From assembly GCF_042678385.1 (NCBI RefSeq), contig NZ_JBHUDY010000001.1, forward strand, positions 1,364,001-1,428,000: 64,000 nt of DNA. Direction: 5' to 3'. Below are positions 17,099 to 26,364 of the stretch, piece after piece. The stretch comes from Sphingomonas_B tabacisoli. GTDB taxonomy: Bacteria; Pseudomonadota; Alphaproteobacteria; Sphingomonadales; Sphingomonadaceae. The stretch's first letter is position 1, and each line of letters starts with the position of its first letter. The notes below the pieces were generated by a model. That model was not told the origin of the DNA, made no database searches, and saw only the letters and a list, made by a program, of their open reading frames with translations. Position numbers and translations under genes: made by a program.

Positions 17099-18411
17099 AC
17101 GACGCGCCCGCCCAGCCGCACCTCGTCCGGCGGCTTGGCCTGTTCGACGTGACGATGCTGGTGATGGGCGGCATCATCGGCTCCGGCATCTTCGTGAACC
17201 CGGCCGAGGTCGCGCGGCACGTCGGCACGCCGGTGCTGATCGTCGGCGTGTGGCTGCTGGGCGGGCTGATCGCGATGGCGGGTGCGTTCGTCTATGCCGA
17301 GCTCGCCGCGCGCCGGCCGGACGTGGGCGGCCAATATGCCTATCTGCGCGACGCCTGGGGGCCGTTGCCGGCTTTCCTTTATGGCTGGGCTTTGCTGCTG
17401 GTCATCCAGTCGGGCGGTATGGCGGCAGTGGCGATCACCTTCGCGCGCTATGTCGTCGATCTGACCGGGATCGGTGTGCCTGAATGGACGCTGGCGGTGG
17501 CGTCGCTGGCGCTGCTGACGGCGATCAACTGCCTGGGCGTGCGCGCCGGCGGCACGGTGCAGAGCTTACTCATGGTGCTGAAGATCGGCGCCATCGCGAT
17601 GCTGGTGCTGTGCGGGCTGCTGCTCGCGCCGCATGCGCCGGCGGCGGTGCGCGAAACTGCTGTGCCTGTTGCTGGTGTTGCCGCGATCGGTGCGGCGCTG
17701 ACGCCGGTGATGTTCTCCTATGGCGGCTGGCAGACGGCGAGCTTCGTCGCGGGCGAGATGCGCGATCCGCGGCGTGATCTGGCGCGGGCATTGATGCTCG
17801 GTGTGCTGGGCGTGGTGACGCTGTATGCGCTGACGGCGCTCGTCTGCGTGCTGGTGCTGGGACCGGAGGGGCTGGCGCAATCGAAGACGCCGGCCAGCGA
17901 CGTCATGCGGGCGGCGCTGGGCGAGACCGGCGCGACGCTGATCGGGCTGGGCATCGCGATCTCGGCGCTCGGGTTCCTCAGCCAAGGGATGCTGACCACG
18001 CCGCGCGTCTATTTCGCGATGGCGGAGGACGGGCTGTTCTTTCGCGGCATCGCGGCGGTCAGTCCGCGCACCCATGCGCCGGTCGCGGCGATCCTGTTGC
18101 AGGGCGTTGTCGCGTGCCTGATCGCGCTCAGCGGCACCTACGGGCAGATCCTGAGCTATGTCGTGTCCGTCGATTTCATCTTCTTCGGACTGACTGGCGC
18201 TGCGCTATTCGTGTACCGGCGGCGGACGCCCGACATGGACGGCTTCCGGGCACCGGGGCATCCCTGGACGACGCTATTCTTCGTGCTGGCCTGCGCGGTG
18301 ACGGTGCTGGGCACGGTCTGGACCAGTCCGGTCAACAGCGCGATCGGGTTTGCTATTCTGTTGGCGGGTGTGCCGGTCTGCCTATTCCGGCTGCGGAGGC
18401 GCCGCGCGTGA
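17095..18411 (+). CDS. APC-family amino-acid permease
   Basis: This 438-residue protein has about 12 transmembrane helices and the APC family start LFDVTMLVMGGIIGSGIF, a substrate-binding Gly-rich helix 1. It most resembles the LAT/y+LAT-like bacterial permeases, which exchange or import amino acids. The substrate cannot be told from sequence. GTG at 17095 overlaps the dapB stop by 4 nt, so translation is coupled to dapB. Confidence 0.88.
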   Translation: MNDAPAQPHLVRRLGLFDVTMLVMGGIIGSGIFVNPAEVARHVGTPVLIVGVWLLGGLIAMAGAFVYAELAARRPDVGGQYAYLRDAWGPLPAFLYGWALLLVIQSGGMAAVAITFARYVVDLTGIGVPEWTLAVASLALLTAINCLGVRAGGTVQSLLMVLKIGAIAMLVLCGLLLAPHAPAAVRETAVPVAGVAAIGAALTPVMFSYGGWQTASFVAGEMRDPRRDLARALMLGVLGVVTLYALTALVCVLVLGPEGLAQSKTPASDVMRAALGETGATLIGLGIAISALGFLSQGMLTTPRVYFAMAEDGLFFRGIAAVSPRTHAPVAAILLQGVVACLIALSGTYGQILSYVVSVDFIFFGLTGAALFVYRRRTPDMDGFRAPGHPWTTLFFVLACAVTVLGTVWTSPVNSAIGFAILLAGVPVCLFRLRRRRA

Positions 18412-19478
18412 GAGTCCTAGCTTCCGAATATATGTACTGGGCGAAGAACCAGGCGGCGGTGCGCTATGCGCTCGGGTCGAGCGAAGTGCCGGCCTGCGCG
18501 CTGGACCGGTGGCCGATCGCGATCGCGGACCTCGAGCTCGATGGGCGGAGCCGCTACCGCTATCCGCCGCTGCGCGAAGCCATTGCGCGGCACGATGGCG
18601 TCACGGCCGATCGCGTGGTGATGGCGGACGGCACCTCGATGGCGAACATGCTCGCCATGGCGGCGCTGATTGCACCGGGTGACGAAGTGGTCGCGGAGCA
18701 CCCGGTCTATGAGCCGATGGTGGCGGCGGCGCAGTTCCTGGGTGCAACCGTGCGCTCGTTCGAGCGGCGCGGGCCGGATTTCGCGATCGATCCCGGCGAA
18801 GTCGAACGCGCCGTCATGCCGAAGACGCGGCTGATCCTGCTGACCAACCTGCACAACCCGACAGGCAACCTTGCAGATGCGGCGACGCTGAGGGCGGTCG
18901 CCGACATTGCTGTGCGGGTGGGCGCGCATGTGCTGGTGGACGAAGTCTATCTCGATGCTGCGCTTCCGTCGCAACAGACCGCCGCATTGCTCGGCGATCG
19001 GTTCGTCGTCACGTCGAGCCTGACCAAATGCTACGGCCTGAGCGGCATTCGCTGCGGCTGGATCATCGCCAGTCCGGAGCTCGCCGAGCGGATGTGGCGG
19101 CTGAACGAGCTGTTCGCCGTCGCCCAATCGCACGCCGCCGAGCGGCTGGCGCTGATCGCGTTCGAGCATCTGCACGAAGTCGCGAGCGCGAACGCCGCGC
19201 TGCTGCAGCACAATCGCGCGCTGGCGAACGCCTTTTTCGCGAGCCGCGACGATCTGGAATGCTCGCCGATGACCGGCGGGATCACCGCTTTTCCGCGGCT
19301 GATCTCCGGCGATGTCAATGCGCTCTATCGCCTGCTGGTGGAGCGCTACGACACCTCGATCGTGCCGGGGCGGTTTTTCGGCGCCGCCGGCCATTTTCGG
19401 TTGGGCGTCGGCCAACCGACCGAGATTGTAGCGGCGGGGCTGGAGCGGCTCGGCGCCGCGCTGGATTCGCTCAAGTGA
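18408..19478 (+). CDS. PLP-dependent aminotransferase, class I/II
   Basis: This 356-residue fold-type I aminotransferase has the PLP lysine K207 in SSLTKCYGLSGIRCGW, the Asn/Tyr region LTNLHNPTGNL and Asp in VDEVYLD. The substrate is unknown; placement between an amino-acid permease and nth suggests amino-acid metabolism. GTG at 18408 overlaps the permease stop, and the gene end overlaps nth by 4 nt. The N-terminal 98-codon extension in the same frame lies over the permease and is discarded. Confidence 0.9.
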   Translation: MRVLASEYMYWAKNQAAVRYALGSSEVPACALDRWPIAIADLELDGRSRYRYPPLREAIARHDGVTADRVVMADGTSMANMLAMAALIAPGDEVVAEHPVYEPMVAAAQFLGATVRSFERRGPDFAIDPGEVERAVMPKTRLILLTNLHNPTGNLADAATLRAVADIAVRVGAHVLVDEVYLDAALPSQQTAALLGDRFVVTSSLTKCYGLSGIRCGWIIASPELAERMWRLNELFAVAQSHAAERLALIAFEHLHEVASANAALLQHNRALANAFFASRDDLECSPMTGGITAFPRLISGDVNALYRLLVERYDTSIVPGRFFGAAGHFRLGVGQPTEIVAAGLERLGAALDSLK

Positions 19479-20119
19479 AGAAGGCCGACGTTTTCGAATT
19501 CTTCCGCCGCCTCGCCGAGGACAATCCCTCGCCGGAGACGGAGCTGGAATCGGTCAATACCTACACCTTGCTGGTGGCGGTCGTGCTGTCCGCACAGGCG
19601 ACCGATGCCGGCGTCAACAAGGCGACGCGCAAGCTGTTTCAGCAAGTGCAGACGCCTGCGCAGATGATGGCGCTGGGCGAGGAGCGGCTGAAGGAGCACA
19701 TCAAGACGATCGGCCTGTTCAACACCAAGGCGAAGAACGTCATTGCGCTCAGTCAGGCGCTGATCGACGAGCATGGCGGCGAAGTGCCGGCCGACCGTGA
19801 CGCGCTCGAGAAGCTGCCGGGCGTCGGTCGCAAGACGGCGAATGTGGTGATGAACACGGCCTTCGGGCAGGAGACGTTCGCCGTCGACACCCACATCTTC
19901 CGCGTCGGCAATCGCACGCGGCTGGCGCCCGGAAAAACGCCGCTGGCGGTCGAACTCAAGCTGGAGAAAGTGGTGCCGCAGCCCTTTCGCCTGGGCGCGC
20001 ATCACTGGCTGATCCTGCACGGCCGCTACATCTGCAAGGCGCGGCGCCCCGAGTGCTGGCGCTGCATCGTCGCGGACCTTTGCCCTTATCAGCCGAAGAC
20101 GCCGCCGCCTGCTGCTTAG
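19475..20119 (+). CDS. nth: Endonuclease III
   Basis: Nth is a 214-residue DNA glycosylase/AP lyase that removes oxidised pyrimidines. The helix-hairpin-helix LPGVGRKTANVV carries the catalytic Lys, the Asp is in FAVDTHIFRVGNR and the 4Fe-4S cluster uses C187, C194, C197 and C203 (CX6CX2CX5C). GTG at 19475 overlaps the aminotransferase stop by 4 nt. The longer in-frame extension is rejected. Confidence 0.96.
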   Translation: MKKADVFEFFRRLAEDNPSPETELESVNTYTLLVAVVLSAQATDAGVNKATRKLFQQVQTPAQMMALGEERLKEHIKTIGLFNTKAKNVIALSQALIDEHGGEVPADRDALEKLPGVGRKTANVVMNTAFGQETFAVDTHIFRVGNRTRLAPGKTPLAVELKLEKVVPQPFRLGAHHWLILHGRYICKARRPECWRCIVADLCPYQPKTPPPAA

Positions 20120-20176
20120 CGGCTCCCTTTGGCGCGCGGATCGTTGTATGATCGCGGGAAAGAAGGAGGTTTGATG

Positions 20177-20608
20177 ATGCGCTCGCTTCTTCTCATCGCC
20201 GCCGGGACGTTGCTGTCGGCCGGCATGGCTTCGCCGACATCCATGAGCAAGGCTGAGCGCTCCGCTGCCGCCGCCCAGCTCTCGCCCGACGGACAGAGCT
20301 TTGCCGACGGCGCGCGACTGACCGGCCCGGCAAAGACTTGCGTGCCGTTGCAGGAAATCCGCAACAGCCGCGTGCTGAGCGACCGGGTGATCGATTTCGG
20401 CAACGGAGCCCGCTGGAAATACCGCGTGGTGCTGCCATCAGCCTGCCCCAGCCTCGGCTTCGAGCAGCGGTTCACCTATGCGACGTCATTGAGCCAACTC
20501 TGCGCGCAGGACATTATCACCGTGCTCTACCAGACCGGCGGCCTGCAGCGCGGCGCGAGCTGCGGCCTGGCGCCGTTCCAGCCGATCGAGCTGCCGCCGC
20601 ACCGCTGA
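20177..20608 (+). CDS. Exported DUF6491-like protein
   Basis: This 143-residue protein has an N-terminal signal peptide (MRSLLLIAAGTLLSAGMA). The mature part contains CVPLQEIRNSRVLSDR, LPSACPSLGFEQRF and SQLCAQDIITV, a Cys-containing pattern I associate with the DUF6491 family of small sphingomonad proteins; the function is unknown. The second of two adjacent ATGs (20177) is chosen because AAGGAGG (20163-20169) then lies 7 nt upstream. Confidence 0.75.
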   Translation: MRSLLLIAAGTLLSAGMASPTSMSKAERSAAAAQLSPDGQSFADGARLTGPAKTCVPLQEIRNSRVLSDRVIDFGNGARWKYRVVLPSACPSLGFEQRFTYATSLSQLCAQDIITVLYQTGGLQRGASCGLAPFQPIELPPHR

Positions 20609-20656
20609 GCGAAAGGCTTGGACAGGCGGGGAGAGCCTGCTAAGCGGCCTTCCCAC

Positions 20657-20733
20657 GCACCCATAGCTCAGCTGGATAGAGCGCTGCCCTCCGAAGGCAG
20701 AGGCCAGAGGTTCGAATCCTCTTGGGTGCGCCA
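20657..20733 (+). tRNA. tRNA-Arg (anticodon CCG)
   Basis: The acceptor stem GCACCCA pairs with TGGGTGC, the anticodon stem CTGCC/GGCAG has the loop CTCCGAA (anticodon CCG at 20691-20693), the T-arm has TTCGAAT and CCA is encoded at 20731-20733. It reads the CGG arginine codon. Confidence 0.97.
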
Positions 20734-20796
20734 ATACTTCTGCGGTTCCATCTTATGTTAACGCGCCTTAGCGCGAGAAATGGCATTTTTCCGGTC

Positions 20797-20973
20797 ATGA
20801 GGGATCGGGAAAACGAAGTCGGTTTCCTTCAGCGAAGGGCCGAGGAGGAACTGGAGGCCGCGCAGGCGGCCAGCCATCCGGATGTCGTGCGAGCGCATTA
20901 CACCCTGGCCTCGCTCTATCTGGATCGGCTCGCCCCCAACGACGTTCGGGACACGGTGGAGCGGCTGCGCTGA
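20797..20973 (+). CDS. Small conserved protein, unknown function
   Basis: This 58-residue soluble, acidic-basic helical protein starts at ATG 20797 (MRDRENEVGFLQRRAEEELE) and continues with a helix-turn pattern, SHPDVVRAHYTLASLYLDRL, resembling half a TPR unit. The earlier in-frame start would lie inside tRNA-Arg. I think similar short proteins occur in sphingomonads but have no assigned function. It ends 30 bp before the convergent glycan operon. Confidence 0.65.
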   Translation: MRDRENEVGFLQRRAEEELEAAQAASHPDVVRAHYTLASLYLDRLAPNDVRDTVERLR

Positions 20974-21003
20974 GGCTGCGCCTCGCTTAAGGACGTACCA
21001 GCT

Positions 21004-23091
21004 TTATTCTGCCGCTAGGATCGTGATCGTCTCCTGCACGCCGATTTCCTCCGCGAACCATGCGCAGGTCAGGTTCAGGCCTTCCACCAGCGGCGTGCGC
21101 GGCTGCCAGCCGAGCAGCGCCTGCGCGCGCCCGATATCGGGGCGGCGGCGGCGCGGATCGTCGGTCGGCAGCGGCCGGTGCTCGATCGCGACCGGCCGAT
21201 CGAGGATCGTCAGGATCGCGTCGAGCAGCTCGCGGACGGTCCGTTCCTCCGGGTTGCCGAGATTGATCGGCTCCAGGCCGCTGATGTCGCTTTCCATCAG
21301 CCGGATCAGCCCGTCGACCATGTCGCTGACGTAGCAGAAGCTGCGCGTCTGGCTTCCGTCGCCATAAATGGTGACGGGAAGGCCCGACAGCGCCTGGCAG
21401 ATGAGGTTGGAAACTACGCGCCCATCGTCCGGATGCATGTGCGGACCATAGGTGTTGAAGATACGCGCCACGCGCACCTCCGCCCGGCGCATCCGCGCGA
21501 AATCGAACGCGATCGCCTCGGCCGCGCGCTTGCCTTCGTCGTAGCAGGCGCGGGGGCCAGTGCAGTTGACGAAGCCGCGATAATCCTCCCGCTGCGGGTG
21601 CATCTCGGGATCGCCATAGACTTCGCTGGTGGAGGTCAGGAGGAAGCGAGCACCCGCCGCTTCGCTGAGGCGCAGCAGATTGTCGGTGCCGACGACGCAG
21701 GTCAGCATCGTGTGCTCGGGATCGGCCTGGTACTGGGGCGGGGAGGCGGCGCAGGCGAGGTTGTACACCCGCTCGATCCGCGCGGTGCGGCTGGTGACGG
21801 CGCTCGGCAGCGGATTGACGATGTCCGCCTCGATGAACTCGAAATTCGGATGATCCTCCAACAGCCGCAGGTTCGACGGCCGCGCCGTCTGTAGGTTGTC
21901 GAGGCAGAGCACGTGCTTGCCGCGCCCCAGCAGCTCTGCACACAGATGCGATCCGATGAACCCCGCGCCACCCGCGACCAGGGTGAGAGGCTGTTCTCTC
22001 CGGTACATATTTTCGTTCCTTGTTTTGGGCGCGCCGGAGTTGCGGGCCTTCGCTTCGATCAGATGGGCTTCGAGTTCCGCCGCCCGGTGCGCGGCGGTGT
22101 GCGCGGCGAGGACACGCGCTCGGGCGGCCCGGCCGATCGTGCCTGCGGGTTGTTCGAGGGCGTCGAGCGCCTGTTCGGTGGTATCCGCGAGCAGGATCTC
22201 GCGGGCGGGCTCGAACAGGGTCTCGATGCCGTCCCAGCGGTCGGACAGGATCGGCGTGCCACACGCCGCCGCCTCGAACAGCCGCACCGAAGGCGACCAG
22301 CCGGCGGCGATCATGTCGGCGCGCGTGACGTTCAGGGTCATCGCCGAGGCATTGTAGAAATCGGCATGCTCCGCAGGCGGAAGGTGCTCGATCCGATCGA
22401 CGTTCGCGGGCCAGTTGATGTCATCGGGATATTGCGGCCCGGCGACCGCGAAGCGCAGGTCCGGGCGGCGGCGAGCCGGCTCGATCAGCAGCCGTTCGAG
22501 GGTCGGCTGGCGGTCGGGGCTGTAGGTGCCGAGATAGCTGAGCGCCCATCGCTTCGGCACGTCCATCGGACGGTAGGCCGCCGGGTCGACTGAGCAATAG
22601 AGCGGGCGTGCGGCCGGCGCGCCGAACTCCCGCTCGATGCGCTGCAGCGTCGGACCGCCGGTGAACGACAGATAGACGTCGAAGCCCGGAATGTTCTCGG
22701 GCGTCAGATACTCGCATTCACCGCGGGCGAGCTTTGCCAGCGTCACCGGCGTGTCGATATCGTAAAAGGCGATGACGCGCTTGGCCCAGGCCTGAACCAG
22801 CCGCGCAACCTCCGCGCCATCCGGCACGTAGGAGCCGACGACCACCGCATCGGCTTCGGCAATCTCGCGGCGCCAGGCCTTCAGCGAGGCCAAGTCCGGG
22901 TAATAGGCGAGGCGGCAGAAATCGGGGTCGGTCAGGTCGCGATGGGCGCCTGCATACCAGGGGACTTCGCGCTCCAGGAACAGCACGTCGTGGCCGCGGG
23001 CGGCGAAGGCGGCGAGTAGCGCGCGGAAGGTCGTCGCATGCCCGTTGCCCCATGAGGAGCCGAGGCTGAGGCCGAGGACGACGAGCTTCAT
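21004..23091 (-). CDS. Fusion: CgeB-like glycosyltransferase plus UDP-glucuronate decarboxylase
   Basis: One uninterrupted 695-residue frame joins two enzymes. Residues 1 to about 361 form a CgeB/DUF3880-type glycosyltransferase (start SLGSSWGNGHATTFRALL; C-terminal SVRLFEAAACGTPILSD). Residues 362-695 form an extended SDR decarboxylase: GGAGFIGSHL for NAD binding, CYDEGKRAAEA as the YxxxK catalytic site, and RIFNTYGPHM. UDP-glucuronate decarboxylase makes UDP-xylose. At the joint a well placed AAGGAA and an ATG at 22008 could also start the decarboxylase alone. ATG 23091 overlaps the previous gene by 4 nt. Last gene of the leftward operon. Confidence 0.85.
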   Translation of the reverse strand: MKLVVLGLSLGSSWGNGHATTFRALLAAFAARGHDVLFLEREVPWYAGAHRDLTDPDFCRLAYYPDLASLKAWRREIAEADAVVVGSYVPDGAEVARLVQAWAKRVIAFYDIDTPVTLAKLARGECEYLTPENIPGFDVYLSFTGGPTLQRIEREFGAPAARPLYCSVDPAAYRPMDVPKRWALSYLGTYSPDRQPTLERLLIEPARRRPDLRFAVAGPQYPDDINWPANVDRIEHLPPAEHADFYNASAMTLNVTRADMIAAGWSPSVRLFEAAACGTPILSDRWDGIETLFEPAREILLADTTEQALDALEQPAGTIGRAARARVLAAHTAAHRAAELEAHLIEAKARNSGAPKTRNENMYRREQPLTLVAGGAGFIGSHLCAELLGRGKHVLCLDNLQTARPSNLRLLEDHPNFEFIEADIVNPLPSAVTSRTARIERVYNLACAASPPQYQADPEHTMLTCVVGTDNLLRLSEAAGARFLLTSTSEVYGDPEMHPQREDYRGFVNCTGPRACYDEGKRAAEAIAFDFARMRRAEVRVARIFNTYGPHMHPDDGRVVSNLICQALSGLPVTIYGDGSQTRSFCYVSDMVDGLIRLMESDISGLEPINLGNPEERTVRELLDAILTILDRPVAIEHRPLPTDDPRRRRPDIGRAQALLGWQPRTPLVEGLNLTCAWFAEEIGVQETITILAAE

Positions 23092-24176
23092 GCGGCCTCC
23101 CGCGTGCGCTGGCGATGCGCTTCGAAGATGCGGTGAACCTGCTGCCCGCGCAGATCGTATGTGTGTTCGGCCAGCACGCGCCGCTTCGCCGCTTCGCCGA
23201 TGGCTCGCGCCCGTTCGGGAGAGAGACCGGCGAGCAGTTCGGCAACGTCGGCGCCGTCGCGGGCGACCAGCACTTCCTCGTCGGGAGCAAGGAACAGCTC
23301 GATCCCCTCCCATGCGTCGGTGATCAGGCAGGCGGCGGCGCCGGCCGCCTCGAACACGCGGGTGGCCGGCGAGAAGCCGATATGCGCCATCGAATCCCGC
23401 GCGACGTTCAGCACCGCGCGCGGCGTGCAGTTGAAGCTGTTGTGATCGGCCGTTCCGACATGCCCGATCGCGCGGACATTCTCTGGCATCGGCTTGTCGT
23501 GCCAGCCATTGCCGCCGAGAAGGAAGCGGCGATTGGGAAGCTGAGCCGCCGGACGCAGGAAGAATTCCTCGATCCGCCCTTCGCGGTCGGGGAGCCTGTT
23601 GGCGAGTAGCGCCAGATCGGCTTCGAAGCGGGGGTCGGCGGGCGCGGGGTGATGCGTCTCCGGGTCGAGCGCGTTGTACACCGGAATGCACTGCGCCGCG
23701 CCAAAGCCAAGATAGGCGTCGACCACCGGCGGGCCGCCGCCATAGGTCAGCACCATGTCGAGATCGTCGAGCGCGCGTAGCACCGGATGCGACGGATCGC
23801 CGCGCATTTCGTCGAGCGTAGCCGCGGCATCGACATCCCAGAAGATGCGGAGCGCGTCGGGCCGGCTTTGAGCGACCACGCCGTCCAGCAATTCGCGGTC
23901 GAACACGCCGACGCCGCTCGCCTTGACAACGATATCGGTGCCACCCGCTTCGGCCAGCACCGAACGCAGCCCGTCCGCGGTCGCCGGATAGACGACGGAA
24001 CGCGCCCAATCCGGCGGATCGATGTCGCGATGCTGCTGCCGATCAAAGGCATCGGGTTCGTAGAAGGTGATGTCGTAGCCGTGGCTGGCCAGCGCCTTCA
24101 GGATGCCGCGATAATAGGTCGCCGCGCCGTTCCAGTAGGACGACAGCAGGCTCGATCCGTAAAAGGCGATTTTCAT
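23088..24176 (-). CDS. CgeB-family glycosyltransferase
   Basis: This 362-residue protein has the CgeB/DUF3880 N-terminal pattern (YGSSLLSSYWNGAATYYRGIL) and the GT C-terminal pattern (SPATRVFEAAGAAACLITDAW). It is a paralogue of the neighbours on both sides. It likely moves a sugar onto a surface polymer or glycoprotein; donor and acceptor are unknown. It overlaps both neighbours by 4 nt. A 1001-residue frame running over it from the fusion gene is out of frame with this gene and false. Confidence 0.85.
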   Translation of the reverse strand: MKIAFYGSSLLSSYWNGAATYYRGILKALASHGYDITFYEPDAFDRQQHRDIDPPDWARSVVYPATADGLRSVLAEAGGTDIVVKASGVGVFDRELLDGVVAQSRPDALRIFWDVDAAATLDEMRGDPSHPVLRALDDLDMVLTYGGGPPVVDAYLGFGAAQCIPVYNALDPETHHPAPADPRFEADLALLANRLPDREGRIEEFFLRPAAQLPNRRFLLGGNGWHDKPMPENVRAIGHVGTADHNSFNCTPRAVLNVARDSMAHIGFSPATRVFEAAGAAACLITDAWEGIELFLAPDEEVLVARDGADVAELLAGLSPERARAIGEAAKRRVLAEHTYDLRGQQVHRIFEAHRQRTREAA

Positions 24177-25282
24177 GCGGCGTCCTTGGCTGGGGCAGGC
24201 GCGAGGCTGGCGGCGATGGCGAGCAGCTCATCGACGCGGTGCGCGCAGCTATGGCGGGCGCGGATGGTCTCGAGACCGCTCGCCGTGAGCGCGGCACGCA
24301 GCTCCGGATCGTCGCGCAAGGTGGTGAGGTGGCGGCGCATCTCGTCACCGTCGCCGGCGAAGAGGAAGTCCCGGCCTGGGCGGAACAGATGCTCGGCATC
24401 GTCCCAGGGCGCGGAGACCAGTGGAATGCCGCAAGCCAGCGCCTCGAACACGCGAATGGTCGGAATGCCCGGCAGGATCGTCGCATAATAGCGCCGCGGC
24501 ACGTGCACCGTGGCGAGGTGGCGTGCGAAAATCTCCGGGGCGCGGGCGTTCGGCGCCCAGCCATGATAGCGCGCGCCATAGCGGGCGAGGGTCGCCCTGG
24601 CCGCCTCCGGATAGCGCACGCCGTAGATGTCGAGCGGGAGCCGCGCCTCGCGCGCCGGGCGGAAGAGGAAGCGCTCCAGTTCCTCGGTGCGCTCCCCGTC
24701 GCCCCAATTGCCGATCCAGACGAGACCGCTGCGCTCGCCTTCCTCTGCCGGAGGACGGAAGCGGCGCAGGTCGGCGGCTTCGTGCCAGGTCCAAACCCGG
24801 CGGCCCCAGCCCCAGCCGCGATAAACGTCCGACAAGGCCTCGCCGAAGGAGAGCACGCCATCATAGCCGGACAGGTCGTAGGCGCGCATCGCTTCCGGCT
24901 CGCTTACGGCGCGGTGGTGCGTGTCATGGAAGAGCAGCGTGAACGGCGCCCCGCGCTTGCGCAGTCGCCCGATTGCTGCGACTAAATTTGGTTCGTTCCA
25001 TTCGTGAACGATCACCAGATCGGCACCATCGACCATGCGCTCGGGCGCATTGGCGGGCGTGTAGGTGGAGGACGAAAGCTCGGGGTAGGCTGATCGATAG
25101 GCGGCCAGCCCGGCCTCGCCATGATCGGCGAGCAGATTGGCGAGGCTCCATGCGCCTTTCGGCTCCCAGGCCTGCACATCGTGCCCGCGTGCGACCAGTT
25201 CGCTCAGCACGCCGCGCAGGAAATGGGCGTTGCCATGGTTCCAGCAGGACGCGAGCGAATGGGCGAAATAGACGATCTTCAT
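24173..25282 (-). CDS. CgeB-like glycosyltransferase
   Basis: This 369-residue glycosyltransferase starts at ATG 25282 (MKIVYFAHSLASCWNHGNAHFLRG) and ends in the family pattern TIRVFEALACGIPLVSAPWDDAEHLF. The N-terminal signature matches the next two genes, so all three probably arose by tandem duplication. The upstream 84 codons of the open frame overlap the preceding gene and are discarded. Substrates are unknown; the function is inferred from fold and operon. Confidence 0.83.
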   Translation of the reverse strand: MKIVYFAHSLASCWNHGNAHFLRGVLSELVARGHDVQAWEPKGAWSLANLLADHGEAGLAAYRSAYPELSSSTYTPANAPERMVDGADLVIVHEWNEPNLVAAIGRLRKRGAPFTLLFHDTHHRAVSEPEAMRAYDLSGYDGVLSFGEALSDVYRGWGWGRRVWTWHEAADLRRFRPPAEEGERSGLVWIGNWGDGERTEELERFLFRPAREARLPLDIYGVRYPEAARATLARYGARYHGWAPNARAPEIFARHLATVHVPRRYYATILPGIPTIRVFEALACGIPLVSAPWDDAEHLFRPGRDFLFAGDGDEMRRHLTTLRDDPELRAALTASGLETIRARHSCAHRVDELLAIAASLAPAPAKDAA

Positions 25283-26364
25283 GCCGCCGCGCGCTCCGGC
25301 GCCGCGACGGGAAGCGCGCGATAGACTGCGGCCATGCCGGCCGCCATGCGATCGACCGTATAATCGCCGGCGCGCTCGCGGGCAGCGGCGCCCAGCCGGT
25401 CGCGGAGGTCCGGATCGCCAACAATGGTCTCGATCGCGCGCGCAAAGCCGGCTGCGTCGTGCGGATAGACGAAGCAGGCGGCGCCGTCCCAAAGCTCGCG
25501 GAACGTCGGAATGTCCGACAGCACCAGCGCGCACCCGGCCTGCGCCGCTTCCAGCACCGCCAGCCCGAACGGTTCGTAAACCGCGGCGGACGCGAACACC
25601 GGCCGGGAGGCGAGCTGCTGTGCGATTTCGACGTCACCAACGGAACCGAGCGGCTGCACATGCCGAAGCGCGATTGCCGTGCCGTTCGGTCCACGCACCG
25701 GCCCGGCGGCGCGCATCGGCACGGACATCGATGCAGCGGCATGATCGAGGACGGCGACATTCTTGCCGTCGTCCCACAGCCGCCCGGCGGTGAAAGCGGC
25801 GGGCTCCGGCTGTCCGCCGGGAGCGACGGGGAGCGGGCGGCGGCCGTTCCGCACGACCGCAGGCGCATTGTCCAGGCCGTAGCAGTGCTGGAGCATCACC
25901 GCGAATGCGCCGCTGGGTGCCACAACATGATCGGCGGCGCGCAGTCCAGCGGCGGTCAGCTCGGCGCGCCAGCCAAGATCGGAGTCGATCCGGCCGCCCT
26001 TGACCGCCTGCCACCATGTGCCGACGCAGCTATGCGCGACCGCGACCACGGGTTGGTCGAACGCTGTTTGCGCCACCAGCGCCGGTGCATTGACCTGCAC
26101 GATATCGGCGCCAAGCTTTTCCGCCAGCTGGGCGATCTCGTGACCCGCTTCGGTGATCTCGCGCAGCGAAGCGGCAAGCCAGTCGAGCGGCAGATCGGTT
26201 TCGACAATCTCGACGCCCACGCGTACGCGCTGCGCTTCGGACGGGCGTGGGCCCATCGTGGCGATGATCGGTTCGAACCCCAGCTCGACGAGTCCCGAGG
26301 CGAGATCGGTCGCATATTGCCAGACACCGCCGACGGTATCTGCCGTCATCAGGATGCACGTCAT
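25279..26364 (-). CDS. Glycosyltransferase family 4
   Basis: This 361-residue GT-B enzyme has an N-terminal glycogen-synthase-like loop (MTADTVGGVWQYATDLASGL) and the nucleotide-sugar site ASAAVYEPFGLAVLEAAQAG, where EPFGLAVLEA is the E-x7-E retaining motif. It should add a sugar from a nucleotide donor in glycan assembly. The true start is ATG 26364, overlapping the upstream epimerase stop by 4 nt; the longer frame is false. Confidence 0.87.
   Translation of the reverse strand: MTCILMTADTVGGVWQYATDLASGLVELGFEPIIATMGPRPSEAQRVRVGVEIVETDLPLDWLAASLREITEAGHEIAQLAEKLGADIVQVNAPALVAQTAFDQPVVAVAHSCVGTWWQAVKGGRIDSDLGWRAELTAAGLRAADHVVAPSGAFAVMLQHCYGLDNAPAVVRNGRRPLPVAPGGQPEPAAFTAGRLWDDGKNVAVLDHAAASMSVPMRAAGPVRGPNGTAIALRHVQPLGSVGDVEIAQQLASRPVFASAAVYEPFGLAVLEAAQAGCALVLSDIPTFRELWDGAACFVYPHDAAGFARAIETIVGDPDLRDRLGAAARERAGDYTVDRMAAGMAAVYRALPVAAPERAAA

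Noticed and set aside
23092..24009. A 1001-residue frame extending the glycosyltransferase fusion upstream to 24009.
   Set aside because: The first 306 residues are an Arg-rich out-of-frame reading of the neighbouring CgeB-like gene, which has a convincing product. The true start is ATG 23091.
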